The position numbers were made by a program, and so were the translations under genes. The notes beneath the pieces were generated by a model, which ran no database searches, had not been told where the DNA came from, and saw nothing but the letters and a program-made list of their open reading frames with translations. Below, in pieces: positions 45,030 through 55,269 of a stretch of DNA of 64,000 nt (positions are counted from its first letter, which is position 1; each line of letters begins with the position of its first letter). The stretch is from Bacteroidia bacterium (lineage in GTDB: Bacteria > Bacteroidota > Bacteroidia > J057): positions 372,001-436,000 of the forward strand of contig JAUIGE010000001.1 of NCBI GenBank assembly GCA_030430205.1, in the 5' to 3' direction.

Positions 45030-45956
45030 TTAAGCCTTCTTCTTCGCCAGATAAATCACCGAGCTAGACCGATTCACATCTCTCCTTCCCTGCATCCAGG
45101 ATTTCAGTCCACTTATAAAAGCAGCGAATAAACGGCTGTTGCCATGTTTATATTTTTCGCTGAGCATGCTTACATAAAAGCTATCAAATGGCATCAACTT
45201 TTTCTGTACCAATTCAAATCCGTGTGCTTCCAAAAGCATCTCCATGCCTTTGGGGCTGAAGTGATAAAGATGCCGCGGCACATCATAAGCTGCCCAATGT
45301 TCCTGGTAGATGTCTGCATCTTTGGACTGGTAGTTGGGGACTGCGATGATCAGGCGGCCTTCCGGTTTCAGGACTTCCTGGATTTGATCCAGGTAAGGAT
45401 GAAGTCTGTGTACGTGCTCCAGCACATGCCACATACTGATGATGTCAAAATTTGCTTTGGACAAATCAAAAAGGTGGTCCTGTTCATGGACTTGAAGTCC
45501 ATGGTTGTTTTGCGCCTGGGCGCGGGCGCTAGGGTCGGGCTCGAGGCCGAGTGTCTCCCAACGCGCAGCTTTCATGGTTGAAAGAAACTCGCCGGTGCCA
45601 CAACCGATGTCCAGGATTTTTCCGGAATCCCGGCCACTGACTTTTTGCACCCAATTTCGCTTTTGCTTGAGCGTGAGGTTTCGGACAGTTTGGTAGAGTC
45701 GATTGACCAGACCTTTGCTGGTGTTGGAGTGGGAGATATATTCTTCCGATTGGTAGTAGGCTCCAACCTCTTCTTCAACTGGAATATGCTGAGTGAAACG
45801 AATTTCACATTGGGCACAATGCCACACCTCAAAATGCTCCGAAGAAACGGTATAATCTTTAGCAGAAAATTTCTTAGATATTTCTGATGATCCACAGGAT
45901 GGACATGCAGTATATTCTATATTTCTATTTTTCGTATTAGTATTCACTTTTTCCAA
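45030..45956 (-). CDS. Class I SAM-dependent methyltransferase (Methyltransf_23-like, N-terminal Zn-binding-like)
   Basis: YTACPSCGSSEI...WHCAQCEIRFTQH; GKILDIGCGTGEFLSTM; FDIISMWHVLEHVHR. Confidence 0.88.
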   Translation of the reverse strand: MEKVNTNTKNRNIEYTACPSCGSSEISKKFSAKDYTVSSEHFEVWHCAQCEIRFTQHIPVEEEVGAYYQSEEYISHSNTSKGLVNRLYQTVRNLTLKQKRNWVQKVSGRDSGKILDIGCGTGEFLSTMKAARWETLGLEPDPSARAQAQNNHGLQVHEQDHLFDLSKANFDIISMWHVLEHVHRLHPYLDQIQEVLKPEGRLIIAVPNYQSKDADIYQEHWAAYDVPRHLYHFSPKGMEMLLEAHGFELVQKKLMPFDSFYVSMLSEKYKHGNSRLFAAFISGLKSWMQGRRDVNRSSSVIYLAKKKA

Positions 45957-46215
45957 TTTTTCTATTTCTGGGGCAAAAATCAGGGAAAGTAAAAAAAACG
46001 CCTATTTACTACCGTTTTTCGTACTTATTTTACCGCTCTTTGCATCCAGCACTTATCTAAAGTAAGGCTTCCGACATCAATATATAAAATACTGTAAATC
46101 AATTATTTACTATCAAAAAAGAAGACATCGGCGCTTCATTATAATTCATTATTTTTCAACAAACTGTACCCAAGGTCAAAAAGCATAATTATACGCGATT
46201 CTCAGGGCCATTTTT

Positions 46216-48078
46216 TCACCTTCCCAGGTGAACAAGCAGGACAGAAATGTCCGAAGCAGATACGCCGCTGATTCTCGAAGCTTGTCCGAGATTGGCGGGT
46301 CGTTGCTTGCTGAGTTTTTCCCGGCTCTCATTTGACAAAGCTGTAATGGTATGAAAATCGAAATTATCTGATAATTTGACGTTATCTAATTTCATCATAC
46401 GGAGAGCAAGTTTTTGCTCTTTCTCAATATAGCCCGCATACTTGAGTTGAATTTCTGCCTGCTCTTTTACCTCTATATCATAAGCTTCCAGTTTTTCTGA
46501 AAGCTCGGAGCTCTGCGAAATCAAACTTTCCAAATTTACCTGAGGTCTGGTTAATACAGAAACTGCTTTCACTTTTTGCTTCAAGGCTGTGCTGCCTAAA
46601 CCTTCCAAATAGGAATCCATCTCCTCCGGAGCAACGGAGGTATTCTGAATGATTTCCATCACTTCTTCTACTGCTTCTTTTTTGGAAAGCATCTTTTGGT
46701 AACGATCATCAGATGCCAATCCGATGTCATGCCCAATTTGGGTCAGGCGCAAATCTGCATTATCCTGACGCAGGAGCATGCGATATTCCGCCCGGGAAGT
46801 GAACATCCGATAGGGCTCATCTGTCCCTTTGTTGACCAGGTCATCTATCAAAACACCGATATATGCTTCATCTCGTTTGAGAATCAAAGGCTCATTTTCC
46901 TGCAATTTACGGGCAGCGTTGATGCCTGCCATCAGGCCCTGGCAAGCAGCTTCTTCATATCCTGTAGTTCCATTGATCTGGCCCGCAAAGAAAAGGTTCT
47001 CTACAAACTGAGTTTCAAGGGAAAGTTTCAATTGAGTTGGTGGGAAGAAGTCGTACTCCACAGCATAACCCGGACGAAACATTTTCACATCCTCCAATCC
47101 TGGAATAGTTCTCAAGGCCCGCATCTGCACATCTTCAGGAAGGGAGGAAGAAAAACCATTTATGTATACCTCTTCTGTGTTCCAGCCTTCTGGTTCCAGG
47201 AACAATTGGTGCCTGTCTTTATCAGCAAAGCGGGTGATTTTGTCTTCAATTGACGGACAATACCTGGGCCCCAATCCTTTGATTCGTCCATTAAACATGG
47301 GCGATCTATCAAAGCCTTTTTCCAACTCTGCGTGGGTTTTCAGGTTGGTATAGCTAATATGACAAGGTCTTTGCTTGCTCAGTATCTCCGTATCAGTAAA
47401 GGAAAATTTGGATGGGTTTTCATCTCCTGGCTGCTCCTCCATTCGATCCCAATGGATACTTCTGCCATCGAGGCGAGGGGGCGTACCGGTTTTCATCCGG
47501 TTACTTTCAAATCCAAGCGCTTCGAGCTCGGCAGTCAAGCCGACAGAAGCACGCTCACCAGAGCGTCCGCCTCCAAATTGTTTCTCTCCTATATGAATCA
47601 ATCCATTGAGAAAAGTACCATTAGTCAGCACTACAGCCCTTGCTGAAATCTCCAATCCCAGCTGTGTTTTTACCCCAGTCACCCGGCCATCTTTCACTAC
47701 AAGGCCTGTGATCATCTCTTGCCAGAAGTCTACCTGAGGTGTTTTTTCCAACATCAGACGCCACTCTTCGGCAAATCTCATGCGGTCACTTTGTGCGCGC
47801 GGGCTCCACATGGCGGGTCCTTTGGAGCGATTGAGCATACGAAATTGGATCATGCTTCTGTCTGTGACGATCCCGGAGTACCCTCCGAGTGCGTCGATCT
47901 CGCGGACAATCTGTCCTTTGGCCACGCCACCCATGGCGGGATTGCAAGACATTTGGGCGATGGTGCCCATGTTCATGGTGGCAAGCATGACGCTCATGCC
48001 CATATTTGCCGCTGCTGCGGCAGCCTCACAGCCGGCATGGCCGGCACCTACTACTACTATATCGTATGTTGGAAACAT
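46216..48078 (-). CDS. mnmG: tRNA uridine-5-carboxymethylaminomethyl(34) synthesis enzyme MnmG/GidA
   Basis: YDIVVVGAGHAGCEAAAAAANMG, CNPAMGGVAKGQIVREIDALGG, GTPPRLDGRSI, FAGQINGTTGYEEAACQGLMAGINAA. Confidence 0.97.
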   Translation of the reverse strand: MFPTYDIVVVGAGHAGCEAAAAAANMGMSVMLATMNMGTIAQMSCNPAMGGVAKGQIVREIDALGGYSGIVTDRSMIQFRMLNRSKGPAMWSPRAQSDRMRFAEEWRLMLEKTPQVDFWQEMITGLVVKDGRVTGVKTQLGLEISARAVVLTNGTFLNGLIHIGEKQFGGGRSGERASVGLTAELEALGFESNRMKTGTPPRLDGRSIHWDRMEEQPGDENPSKFSFTDTEILSKQRPCHISYTNLKTHAELEKGFDRSPMFNGRIKGLGPRYCPSIEDKITRFADKDRHQLFLEPEGWNTEEVYINGFSSSLPEDVQMRALRTIPGLEDVKMFRPGYAVEYDFFPPTQLKLSLETQFVENLFFAGQINGTTGYEEAACQGLMAGINAARKLQENEPLILKRDEAYIGVLIDDLVNKGTDEPYRMFTSRAEYRMLLRQDNADLRLTQIGHDIGLASDDRYQKMLSKKEAVEEVMEIIQNTSVAPEEMDSYLEGLGSTALKQKVKAVSVLTRPQVNLESLISQSSELSEKLEAYDIEVKEQAEIQLKYAGYIEKEQKLALRMMKLDNVKLSDNFDFHTITALSNESREKLSKQRPANLGQASRISGVSASDISVLLVHLGR

Positions 48079-48140
48079 TGTTTTTTGTTTTGACGCCTAC
48101 AAAAGTAAGCAGAAAATCCTTTTAAGAAAGGAGGATTGGA

Positions 48141-48196
48141 GTTTTGGGTTTCGGGTTTTGAGTTTCGGGTTTTGAGTTTCGGGTTTCGGGTTTCGG
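48141..48196. repeat. Heptanucleotide tandem repeat (GTTTYGR)x8
   Basis: gttttgg gtttcgg gttttga gtttcgg gttttga gtttcgg gtttcgg gtttcgg. Confidence 0.92.
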
Positions 48197-48201
48197 TTAA
48201 G

Positions 48202-48217
48202 TGTTCCACGTGGAACA
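48202..48217. promoter_or_regulatory. parS-like ParB-binding palindrome, copy 1
   Basis: TGTTCCACGTGGAACA, perfect 16-bp palindrome close to chromosomal parS consensus TGTTTCACGTGAAACA. Confidence 0.8.
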
Positions 48218-48268
48218 AATGTGTAAGGTATTCGGAACTTAAGAAACGAAACAGCCCACTGCCCCTTC

Positions 48269-48284
48269 TGTTCCACGTGGAACA
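48269..48284. promoter_or_regulatory. parS-like ParB-binding palindrome, copy 2
   Basis: TGTTCCACGTGGAACA, identical to copy 1, 67 bp away. Confidence 0.8.
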
Positions 48285-48288
48285 TCGC

Positions 48289-48729
48289 TTAACGAGAAAT
48301 GAAATCTCTTAAAGACAAAGCCATTTCCTCCTGCTTTCGCATCAGTTCTATATCATTTTCTTCATGGTCATCATAGCCTAAAATATGCAATACGCCATGT
48401 GCCATGACCCTATGCAACTCATCAATGAATGGAAGTTGAAGCTGTTGAGCATTATCCTGCACCCTTTCAATACTGATATAGATGTCTGCCATGATAGGGT
48501 TTTCTTCATAAGCAAAGGTCAAAATATCCGTGTAGTAGTCATGTTCCAGGTGCTTCTTGTTCATCTCCAAGAGGTACGTATCAGAGACAAAAATAAAGTT
48601 TAGCTCCTCGATCCCGCGCTTATTTTGCTCAATTAAATAAGCAAGCCATGCTTTTTCAAAGGATTCATCCTCCAGTTCAAAAGCTATTTCTTCGGCAAAA
48701 AAGTGAATAGGTACTTCCATTATATGCAA
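48289..48729 (-). CDS. ybeY: Endoribonuclease YbeY
   Basis: DYYTDILTFAYEENPIMADIYISIERV, HRVMAHGVLHILGYDDHEE (HxxxHxxxxxH). Confidence 0.95.
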   Translation of the reverse strand: MHIMEVPIHFFAEEIAFELEDESFEKAWLAYLIEQNKRGIEELNFIFVSDTYLLEMNKKHLEHDYYTDILTFAYEENPIMADIYISIERVQDNAQQLQLPFIDELHRVMAHGVLHILGYDDHEENDIELMRKQEEMALSLRDFISR

Positions 48730-48807
48730 AGAAGAAGCTCAAAGCAGCTATGGAGAATCCCCAAAAAGCCTGCTTTGAGCCAGTAAAAAAAGAGTGAATA
48801 TCTAGAA

Positions 48808-49236
48808 TCAGATATTAAATATCATCTCTACTTGTCTGCCATTGTCTGTATAGAAAATCTGATCAGACAATTGTTCCATCAGAAATACGCCCCGGCCTCC
48901 AATTTTTCCAACATTATCCGGTGCGGTAGGATCGGGAAGCATACCTGGCTCAAAGCCCACTCCTTCATCATGCACGCGGATAAGTAGTCTGTAATTGTTA
49001 GGGATTTCAAACTCTACATACACTTTTTTACTCGCATCGGAGTCATTGCCATGTATGATAGAATTGTTGACAGCTTCTGTCAAAGCTACCATGATGTTTG
49101 CATAAACATCGGCCTTCACTTTCAACTCCTGCCGAATTTCTTCAATGACAGCCTCGACCTCTGTGATGGATTCGACTGTGCTAGGCAGGGCTAATTGTTT
49201 GTAAATCATGGGGCGAAGATTTGCGCTGCTACTCAT
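48808..49236 (-). CDS. RsbW-like ATP-binding anti-sigma-type serine kinase
   Basis: VALTEAVNNSIIHGNDSD, LLIRVHDEGVGFEPGMLPDPTAPDNVGKIGGRGVFLMEQLSD. Confidence 0.88.
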   Translation of the reverse strand: MSSSANLRPMIYKQLALPSTVESITEVEAVIEEIRQELKVKADVYANIMVALTEAVNNSIIHGNDSDASKKVYVEFEIPNNYRLLIRVHDEGVGFEPGMLPDPTAPDNVGKIGGRGVFLMEQLSDQIFYTDNGRQVEMIFNI

Positions 49237-52200
49237 TAGATTCTTCTAATTTTTTGTAGTACTGCTCTATCAATTTAATAAAATCACTGGAGTATTCCAG
49301 CTGGTTTGACTTGAGTAGTTCCTGTCTCAATTTGTTTTTGTACTCTTCCTCAGAAAGTTTTTCCGGGCTTTTTCGCTCATCGACAAAGCCTGATTTGGAC
49401 TCTCTTTTTTCATCAAGGTCACGCTCTCTGATGGCTTTATCAGAATGTAACAAACGAGTCAGAATCTTTTTCTGGCGTTCTATGGTCTCTTTTGTCAGCA
49501 TTTTCTTGAGCAACTCCTGCTCTGTCTCCTCCATATCTTCCATCACTTTTCCCATGTCTCCCAGGCCTTTTCCCCCTTCTTCCTGTATCTTTTGGTGGGC
49601 TTCTTTTAAGGCTTTGCGAATAGCTTCCTGCTGCGCAGCCATCTGAGCCAGTTTACCTGGGTCCATGCCTCCCTTTCCTTGCCCCCCTTTCATCATCTGC
49701 ATCATTTGCTCATTGAGCTGCTGTTGCTGCTGAATCATCTTCTCCATACCTTCCCCAGAGGAACCCGGTTTCGGGCACATCCCCTGCCCTTGCATGGCAC
49801 TCATCATCTGCTGCTGTATCTGCTTCATCACTTCAGAGAGCATATTCGCCAGCTCATTGATGCTGGTCATCGCCGTCTGCTGGTGATAGTTGATCATCGG
49901 AATCTGCTTATTGCGGAAAAACTCCTGAGATTTTTTCATGTTCTCAGTGATGTTTTTCGTCTCATCCAGAACCTTTTTCTCTATCTGAAACACCTTCTTA
50001 GCCAGGGCTTCCAGGCTATCTTTTACCAGCCCCATATCATCCTGAAGCTTCTTCTGGCCTTGTCCCTTTTCCTTTAGAACGGGGTCGCCATACTTCAGGC
50101 TCTTGACTTCATCACGTAAATCTTCCTGGTCAAATGACAGCTTCAATAAGTTTTCGAGAAGCTCACGAAGGTTCTCCAGGTTTTGCTGATCCTGCTGCTG
50201 CTGCATATCCATTTGCATTCCAGACAACTGCTCAGACATCTCCTGCATCTTTTGCTTCGCATCTTTTTGCTTTTGAGAAGCACTGCTTTTAGAGGATTTT
50301 GATTGACTCTTTTTGCCTTCCTGGCTCTTTTCAGACGCATCTTTCAACTGCTCAGAAGCATCTTTCATATCCTCTTTTGCCTCATCTCCCTTCTTATTGA
50401 TGTCATCCATTTTCTCCTTATCAGGCGTCTTCGTCTCTTCTTTCATCTTATTCAACTCCTCCAAATCCTTCTGGATTTCCTCCATCTGCTTCTCCAATTC
50501 TTTCTGACGCTCTGCATTTTTCTCTAAGCCTTCATTATCCTTTGGATCTGTATTCTCTGTCTTTTCATTCAGGTTTTCCTGCTTGGCTTCGAGATTTTCA
50601 AGCTTATTTCTGATTTCATCTATCTTGGCTTGTACCTCCAATTGCTTCAGCAATTCAAGTGTCCGCTCCAGGCTTTTCTGGATTTCTTCATCACTCATCT
50701 CCAGGTTTTCCAACTGCTCTTTGATCGCTTCGGGATCAAGTTCTTCCATCTCCTCCTGCATCTTCTTGAGCATTTCTTCGACCTTGGTGTCCTTGAGTTT
50801 TTCCATAAACTCATTGAGCTGCTCGTATTTCTCAAGCGTTTGCTCTGAGATCATTTGGTTCTTTTCAAGCTCTTCTTTGGTTTCTTCAAACTTCTTTTGC
50901 GCATCTTCTATCTGCTTCATCATGTCCTCATGCTCCTTGATCATCTTTTGAAGCTGCTTCTTATCATCAAAAGAAAGCTGTTTTTTATCAAGTAGCTCGC
51001 GCTGAAATTTCTTGTACTGCTCCTTAAGGTCTTCGGACTTGCGCTTGAGGTTTTCAAGGTCGTCTTTGACATCATCCTGCTTGGCAGCCAGTTCATCATA
51101 CTTATCATCCAGGGTAGGATATATAACTTTGAAAGTGGCGCTGGTACTTGCCTTTGCACCTGATACCCCATCATTGTCCCAAACCTTGATATAGTATTCC
51201 AACTCATCTCCTTCCCGCAATCCCAATTCAGTCAGGTCAACCAGGTAATTGAGTGGCTGGAGTAAAGTCTTCTTTTGTATTTTCAAGGCATATTCCTTGT
51301 AAGAAGTAGAGACATCATTCTCCCCACCTGACTTGGTGAATCGGTAGAACAGGCTCATTTTGGTGAAACCAAAGTCATCGGCAATCTCCAACTCCAGCGG
51401 CATGCTGGGGTCAAGATCAACGAGAAAATCGTTGTTGGGAGAAAATACATATACAGATGGATAGCGATCCAGCAGCACATCTGCACGGTACTTGACCGTG
51501 TCAATATTGGATATGCCTTCTGATGAATTCAGGGAAATAAAATATTCCAGGTTATCCATCAGGCGATGGTTATAGCGGAACATTTCTGCATTTTCCTGAA
51601 GTTTAAATGGCTGAACAGATTTGTCAATATCATTGACCAGAAAAGCTTCAGAAAGGGCACCTTGTGGTTCCATCTCCCAGCTGATGCTGCTGCCTTTGAT
51701 GGCTTTGAAATCTCCCACATTATCTTCCAGCACTTCTGATCCCAAGCCTGTATATGCGGGGTAATTTATCTTAATTTTGAATTTTTTAATAAATGGTCTT
51801 TTCAGTACTTTGATATTATACTGATCAAAATCAACTCGCTCAAAAGCGGGATTGGTGACATAGAAAGAGAAGTCTTCCTTCAGATCAGAAAGCACATAGG
51901 AAAAGGAAGCATTGGATTCCTTCTCCAGGGTATAATCCAGAAACTGGGTTTCTGAAGATTTTTTCATGTAGATGAAAAGCTCTTCAGGAAGTTCACGGCC
52001 TTCCACTTTTACCTCTACTTTATAGTCCTGTCCGGCAACCATCTCTGAGGGAACCTCAGTAAGGATAACAGTGAAAGATGCCGGTGGCACAAAGTCATCC
52101 TTATAATTGATCAGGTGGGCCGCACTGGAGCTTAGCAGGTCTTTATCTGCCAGGTAAGTCATTCCGAAGAACAGGAAAGGAATCAATAACAACAACAAAT

Positions 52201-52657
52201 ATTTGCGGTTCACATTGAGGTTGATCGCACGGCTCAAAGGAACAGGGGCAATTTCTGCCGCTTTTTGATCTACAGCTGCCAAAGCCAGCTGATTGTCTCG
52301 CTGGCTGCTTCTCAGTTGAAGCAGGTTAATGAGTTTGTCATTGATGTTGGGAAAATAGTTTTTGACCATCCCAGCGATCTGGAAGTCAGATATGGTCTTA
52401 GACAAGCTTAAGAGCTTGCTTAAGGGCCAAAGGACCATAAAGCCAAGGGTCAATAGGAATATACCTCCAAGGCCAAATACGATGCCCGTACGCACGCCTG
52501 AGGAAAAGCCAAAAAGGCCTTCACTCAAAAGTGCGACAAAAATCATCGAACTAAAGAGCAAAAGAAGGATCAAACTCCCCCGCAGAATCTTGTCTGTGTA
52601 GTACTTCTTTCTGAAGTTCTGAAGTTGTTGATCAAGTTGTGATGTTGATTGATTCAT
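49229..52657 (-). CDS. Large membrane coiled-coil protein (DUF4175-like)
   Basis: N-terminal TM helices, long E/K/Q-rich coiled coil, met/gln-rich region; 1142 aa. Confidence 0.65.
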   Translation of the reverse strand: MNQSTSQLDQQLQNFRKKYYTDKILRGSLILLLLFSSMIFVALLSEGLFGFSSGVRTGIVFGLGGIFLLTLGFMVLWPLSKLLSLSKTISDFQIAGMVKNYFPNINDKLINLLQLRSSQRDNQLALAAVDQKAAEIAPVPLSRAINLNVNRKYLLLLLIPFLFFGMTYLADKDLLSSSAAHLINYKDDFVPPASFTVILTEVPSEMVAGQDYKVEVKVEGRELPEELFIYMKKSSETQFLDYTLEKESNASFSYVLSDLKEDFSFYVTNPAFERVDFDQYNIKVLKRPFIKKFKIKINYPAYTGLGSEVLEDNVGDFKAIKGSSISWEMEPQGALSEAFLVNDIDKSVQPFKLQENAEMFRYNHRLMDNLEYFISLNSSEGISNIDTVKYRADVLLDRYPSVYVFSPNNDFLVDLDPSMPLELEIADDFGFTKMSLFYRFTKSGGENDVSTSYKEYALKIQKKTLLQPLNYLVDLTELGLREGDELEYYIKVWDNDGVSGAKASTSATFKVIYPTLDDKYDELAAKQDDVKDDLENLKRKSEDLKEQYKKFQRELLDKKQLSFDDKKQLQKMIKEHEDMMKQIEDAQKKFEETKEELEKNQMISEQTLEKYEQLNEFMEKLKDTKVEEMLKKMQEEMEELDPEAIKEQLENLEMSDEEIQKSLERTLELLKQLEVQAKIDEIRNKLENLEAKQENLNEKTENTDPKDNEGLEKNAERQKELEKQMEEIQKDLEELNKMKEETKTPDKEKMDDINKKGDEAKEDMKDASEQLKDASEKSQEGKKSQSKSSKSSASQKQKDAKQKMQEMSEQLSGMQMDMQQQQDQQNLENLRELLENLLKLSFDQEDLRDEVKSLKYGDPVLKEKGQGQKKLQDDMGLVKDSLEALAKKVFQIEKKVLDETKNITENMKKSQEFFRNKQIPMINYHQQTAMTSINELANMLSEVMKQIQQQMMSAMQGQGMCPKPGSSGEGMEKMIQQQQQLNEQMMQMMKGGQGKGGMDPGKLAQMAAQQEAIRKALKEAHQKIQEEGGKGLGDMGKVMEDMEETEQELLKKMLTKETIERQKKILTRLLHSDKAIRERDLDEKRESKSGFVDERKSPEKLSEEEYKNKLRQELLKSNQLEYSSDFIKLIEQYYKKLEESNE

Positions 52658-52790
52658 GGTAAGTGCGAATTACCCAGCTGTATTAATAATAAAAAAATGT
52701 AAATCTGTAAGCCTCAGCCCATTCTTGCTTTTTACGTAGACCCCTAATAGGAAGGTTTTGTTGCAAAAATCAATTTTAAAACAATTTTGC

Positions 52791-53561
52791 CTATAAATCC
52801 ATGCTCAGCTTAATCGGACAATGGTCAGAATGTTTCACCTGATCCAGAATTTCCGCTCCCTTACACTTTTCCTCCAGGCTTTTTGTGAGCATTTGGTAGT
52901 CAATCCTCCAGCCTTTGTTATTTGCCCGGGCATTGGCCCGGTAACTCCACCAGCTGTATCGATCCGGTGTTTCGGGATGGTGTAAGCGGAAAGAATCCAC
53001 AAATCCCATATCCAAAAACTTACTCACCCACTCCCGCTCATGCGGCAAAAAGCCTGAACTCGTTTTGTTTCTCACCGGATCATGAATATCTATCGGACGA
53101 TGGCAAATGTTATAATCACCCGATATGATAAGATTGGGAAAAGTTTTTTTCAAATTCTCGATATAAACATAAAAATCTTCCAGAAAATCCTCTTTAATCG
53201 CCTGTCTATGGTCTCCACTGGAGCCCGAAGGGATATATACGCTGATAATCGAAAAATTATCATAATCAGCTCTCAGGATGCGTCCTTCCAGGTCATATTT
53301 TTCCATTCCACTGCCTACTTCGACATGCTTAGGCTTTTCCTTTGTAAAAATTGCCACCCCACTATAGCCTTTCTTTTCTGCTGAATGCCAATATGTATGG
53401 TAGCCTTCAGGTTGGAGAAAGCTTTCATCTAACTGGTCTGGCTGAGCTTTGGTTTCCTGCAAACAAAGAATATCCGGACTTTCCTGCTGTAGCCATTCAA
53501 AAAAATCTTTTTTGGCGGCAGCCCGGATGCCATTAACATTGTAAGAGATGATTTTTTTCAT
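52791..53561 (-). CDS. xth: Exodeoxyribonuclease III
   Basis: KKIISYNVNGIRAAAKKDFFEWLQQESPDILCLQETKAQ, ISGDYNICHRPIDIHDP, GWRIDYQ, HSDHCPI. Confidence 0.93.
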   Translation of the reverse strand: MKKIISYNVNGIRAAAKKDFFEWLQQESPDILCLQETKAQPDQLDESFLQPEGYHTYWHSAEKKGYSGVAIFTKEKPKHVEVGSGMEKYDLEGRILRADYDNFSIISVYIPSGSSGDHRQAIKEDFLEDFYVYIENLKKTFPNLIISGDYNICHRPIDIHDPVRNKTSSGFLPHEREWVSKFLDMGFVDSFRLHHPETPDRYSWWSYRANARANNKGWRIDYQMLTKSLEEKCKGAEILDQVKHSDHCPIKLSMDL

Positions 53562-53718
53562 AGAAAATTGAAAAATACTTGACCAAATTTAAAGGTATAA
53601 AACTTCAGTTACTATTTTCACTTTATCAGTCAAAAAAGCCAGACTGCACTTTCGGCATACATCAAGCGTTTTTAAATTTGGCCGATAGCTTTTGCAATGA
53701 ATTTTTAACACAAATTGT

Positions 53719-54177
53719 ATGAAAATCAAAGAATCCCTTGTCTGTAGCATTCTGCTCCTCTTCGCTCAATTTCTTTTTTCTCAAACTGCTGCCCAAACTC
53801 CTGTAGGAAAGTGGAAAACGATTGACGATGAGACCCATAAAGCCAAGTCTGTTGTCGAAATTACCAAAGATTCAAACGGAAAACTCCATGGCAAGGTAAT
53901 CCAACTATTTCGCGAACCAGACGAGGACCAGGATCCTATTTGTGACGAATGTTCCGGTGACAAAAAAGACCAAAAAATCATTGGGATGGAAATCCTTTGG
54001 GACCTTAAATGGGACAAAGACGACCAGGATTGGCAGGGAGGCGATATCATGGATCCTGATAATGGAAAGACCTATGATTGCTACATCAGCCTGGAAAACG
54101 CAGATAAGCTCAAAGTAAGAGGCTATATCGGCTTTTCTCTTTTTGGTCGTACACAATACTGGCACAGGGTCAAATAA
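53719..54177 (+). CDS. DUF2147 exported protein
   Basis: TPVGKWKTIDDETHKAKSVVEITKDSNGKLHGKVIQL...LKVRGYIGFSLFGRTQYWHR; upstream TAAATTTG (53673-53680). Confidence 0.85.
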   Translation: MKIKESLVCSILLLFAQFLFSQTAAQTPVGKWKTIDDETHKAKSVVEITKDSNGKLHGKVIQLFREPDEDQDPICDECSGDKKDQKIIGMEILWDLKWDKDDQDWQGGDIMDPDNGKTYDCYISLENADKLKVRGYIGFSLFGRTQYWHRVK

Positions 54178-54200
54178 CAGCAAGTAAGCTTCTCGCCTCT

Positions 54201-55235
54201 CTATCCATTCTCCCCCCTAAAATGATCCCAACCCTGAGCCTCAACATCAGCTATGCCACCTGTATCCAGTAAAATCTGGATTTGCTTTTCATCCGGGGTG
54301 ATTTTCCCGATAATATGAAAATTGCCCGATGATTTCACTTTATCATAATCCTTCAAGGGAAGGGTAAACATCAACTCATAATCTTCTCCTCCATTCAAAG
54401 CGAAAGTGGTAGCTCCAATTTGGAACTCCTCAGCCACTTTAAGTGTCTGATAGTCAAGGTTTAACTTGTTTGCATAGATCAAAGCACCTACTTTGCTTTG
54501 GTGGCAAATATGGTGTAACTCACTGGCGATACCATCGCTCACATCGATCATAGCCGAAGGCCTGACGCCCATCTCCCGCAGCTCCTGGATGATATCCCCC
54601 CGAGGTTCAGGCTTCAACTGTCTTGCCACCACATAATCGTAATCAGAAAGATCCGGCTGCAATTCAGGATTGTTTACAAAAGAATTTTTTTCCCTCTCCA
54701 GCACCAGCAAGCCTGCATAGGCTGCTCCCGCATCTCCGCTGACGCAGATCAGGTCATTGGGCTGCGCGCCAGATCGATAGACGATCTCTTCTTCTTTGGC
54801 CTGGCCAAAGGCTGTTACCGAAATCACCAGTCCCTGCCTGGAACTGGTCGTATCTCCTCCCAGCAAATCAACATGATAGCGCTCGCAAGCGAGCTTGATG
54901 CCTTCGTACAACTCGTCGATCGCCTCGACGGTAAAGCGATTGCTGAAAGCAATCGAGACCGTGATCCCAAAAGGGACTGCATTCATCGCAAAGATGTCGC
55001 TGAGGTTGACCGCGACAGCCTTGTAGCCGAGATGGCGCAGCGGGGCATAAGAGAGATCGAAGTGCACGCCTTCGGCGAGCAGATCCGTGGTGTATACCTG
55101 CACCAGGCCATTCCCAATGGGAACCACGGCGGCATCGTCGCCTATGCCTTTGATCACCTGGTTGTGGGTGGTCTTAAATTTATTTTTGATTCGTTCGATC
55201 AGACCGAATTCTCCTAAGGTTGAAATGGGGGTCAT
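54201..55235 (-). CDS. thiL: Thiamine-monophosphate kinase
   Basis: LGEFGLIERI, GIGDDAAVVPIG, TTDLLAEGVHFDLSYAPLRHLGYKAVAVNLSDIFAM, LLGGDTTSS, NGGEDYELMF. Confidence 0.95.
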   Translation of the reverse strand: MTPISTLGEFGLIERIKNKFKTTHNQVIKGIGDDAAVVPIGNGLVQVYTTDLLAEGVHFDLSYAPLRHLGYKAVAVNLSDIFAMNAVPFGITVSIAFSNRFTVEAIDELYEGIKLACERYHVDLLGGDTTSSRQGLVISVTAFGQAKEEEIVYRSGAQPNDLICVSGDAGAAYAGLLVLEREKNSFVNNPELQPDLSDYDYVVARQLKPEPRGDIIQELREMGVRPSAMIDVSDGIASELHHICHQSKVGALIYANKLNLDYQTLKVAEEFQIGATTFALNGGEDYELMFTLPLKDYDKVKSSGNFHIIGKITPDEKQIQILLDTGGIADVEAQGWDHFRGENG

Positions 55236-55269
55236 ATCGTATGTTTTAATTCACGGCATTCTCAAGGCC

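Noticed and set aside
48097-48285. 62-aa minus ORF (MFHVEQKGQ...NPKPETQNPKLKTRNPK)
   Set aside because: Translation of the parS palindromes and heptamer array, not a real protein.
49679-51207. Several hydrophobic/Ser-rich ORFs antisense to the coiled-coil gene
   Set aside because: Antisense of E/K/Q codons yields L/F/S-rich frames; artefact.
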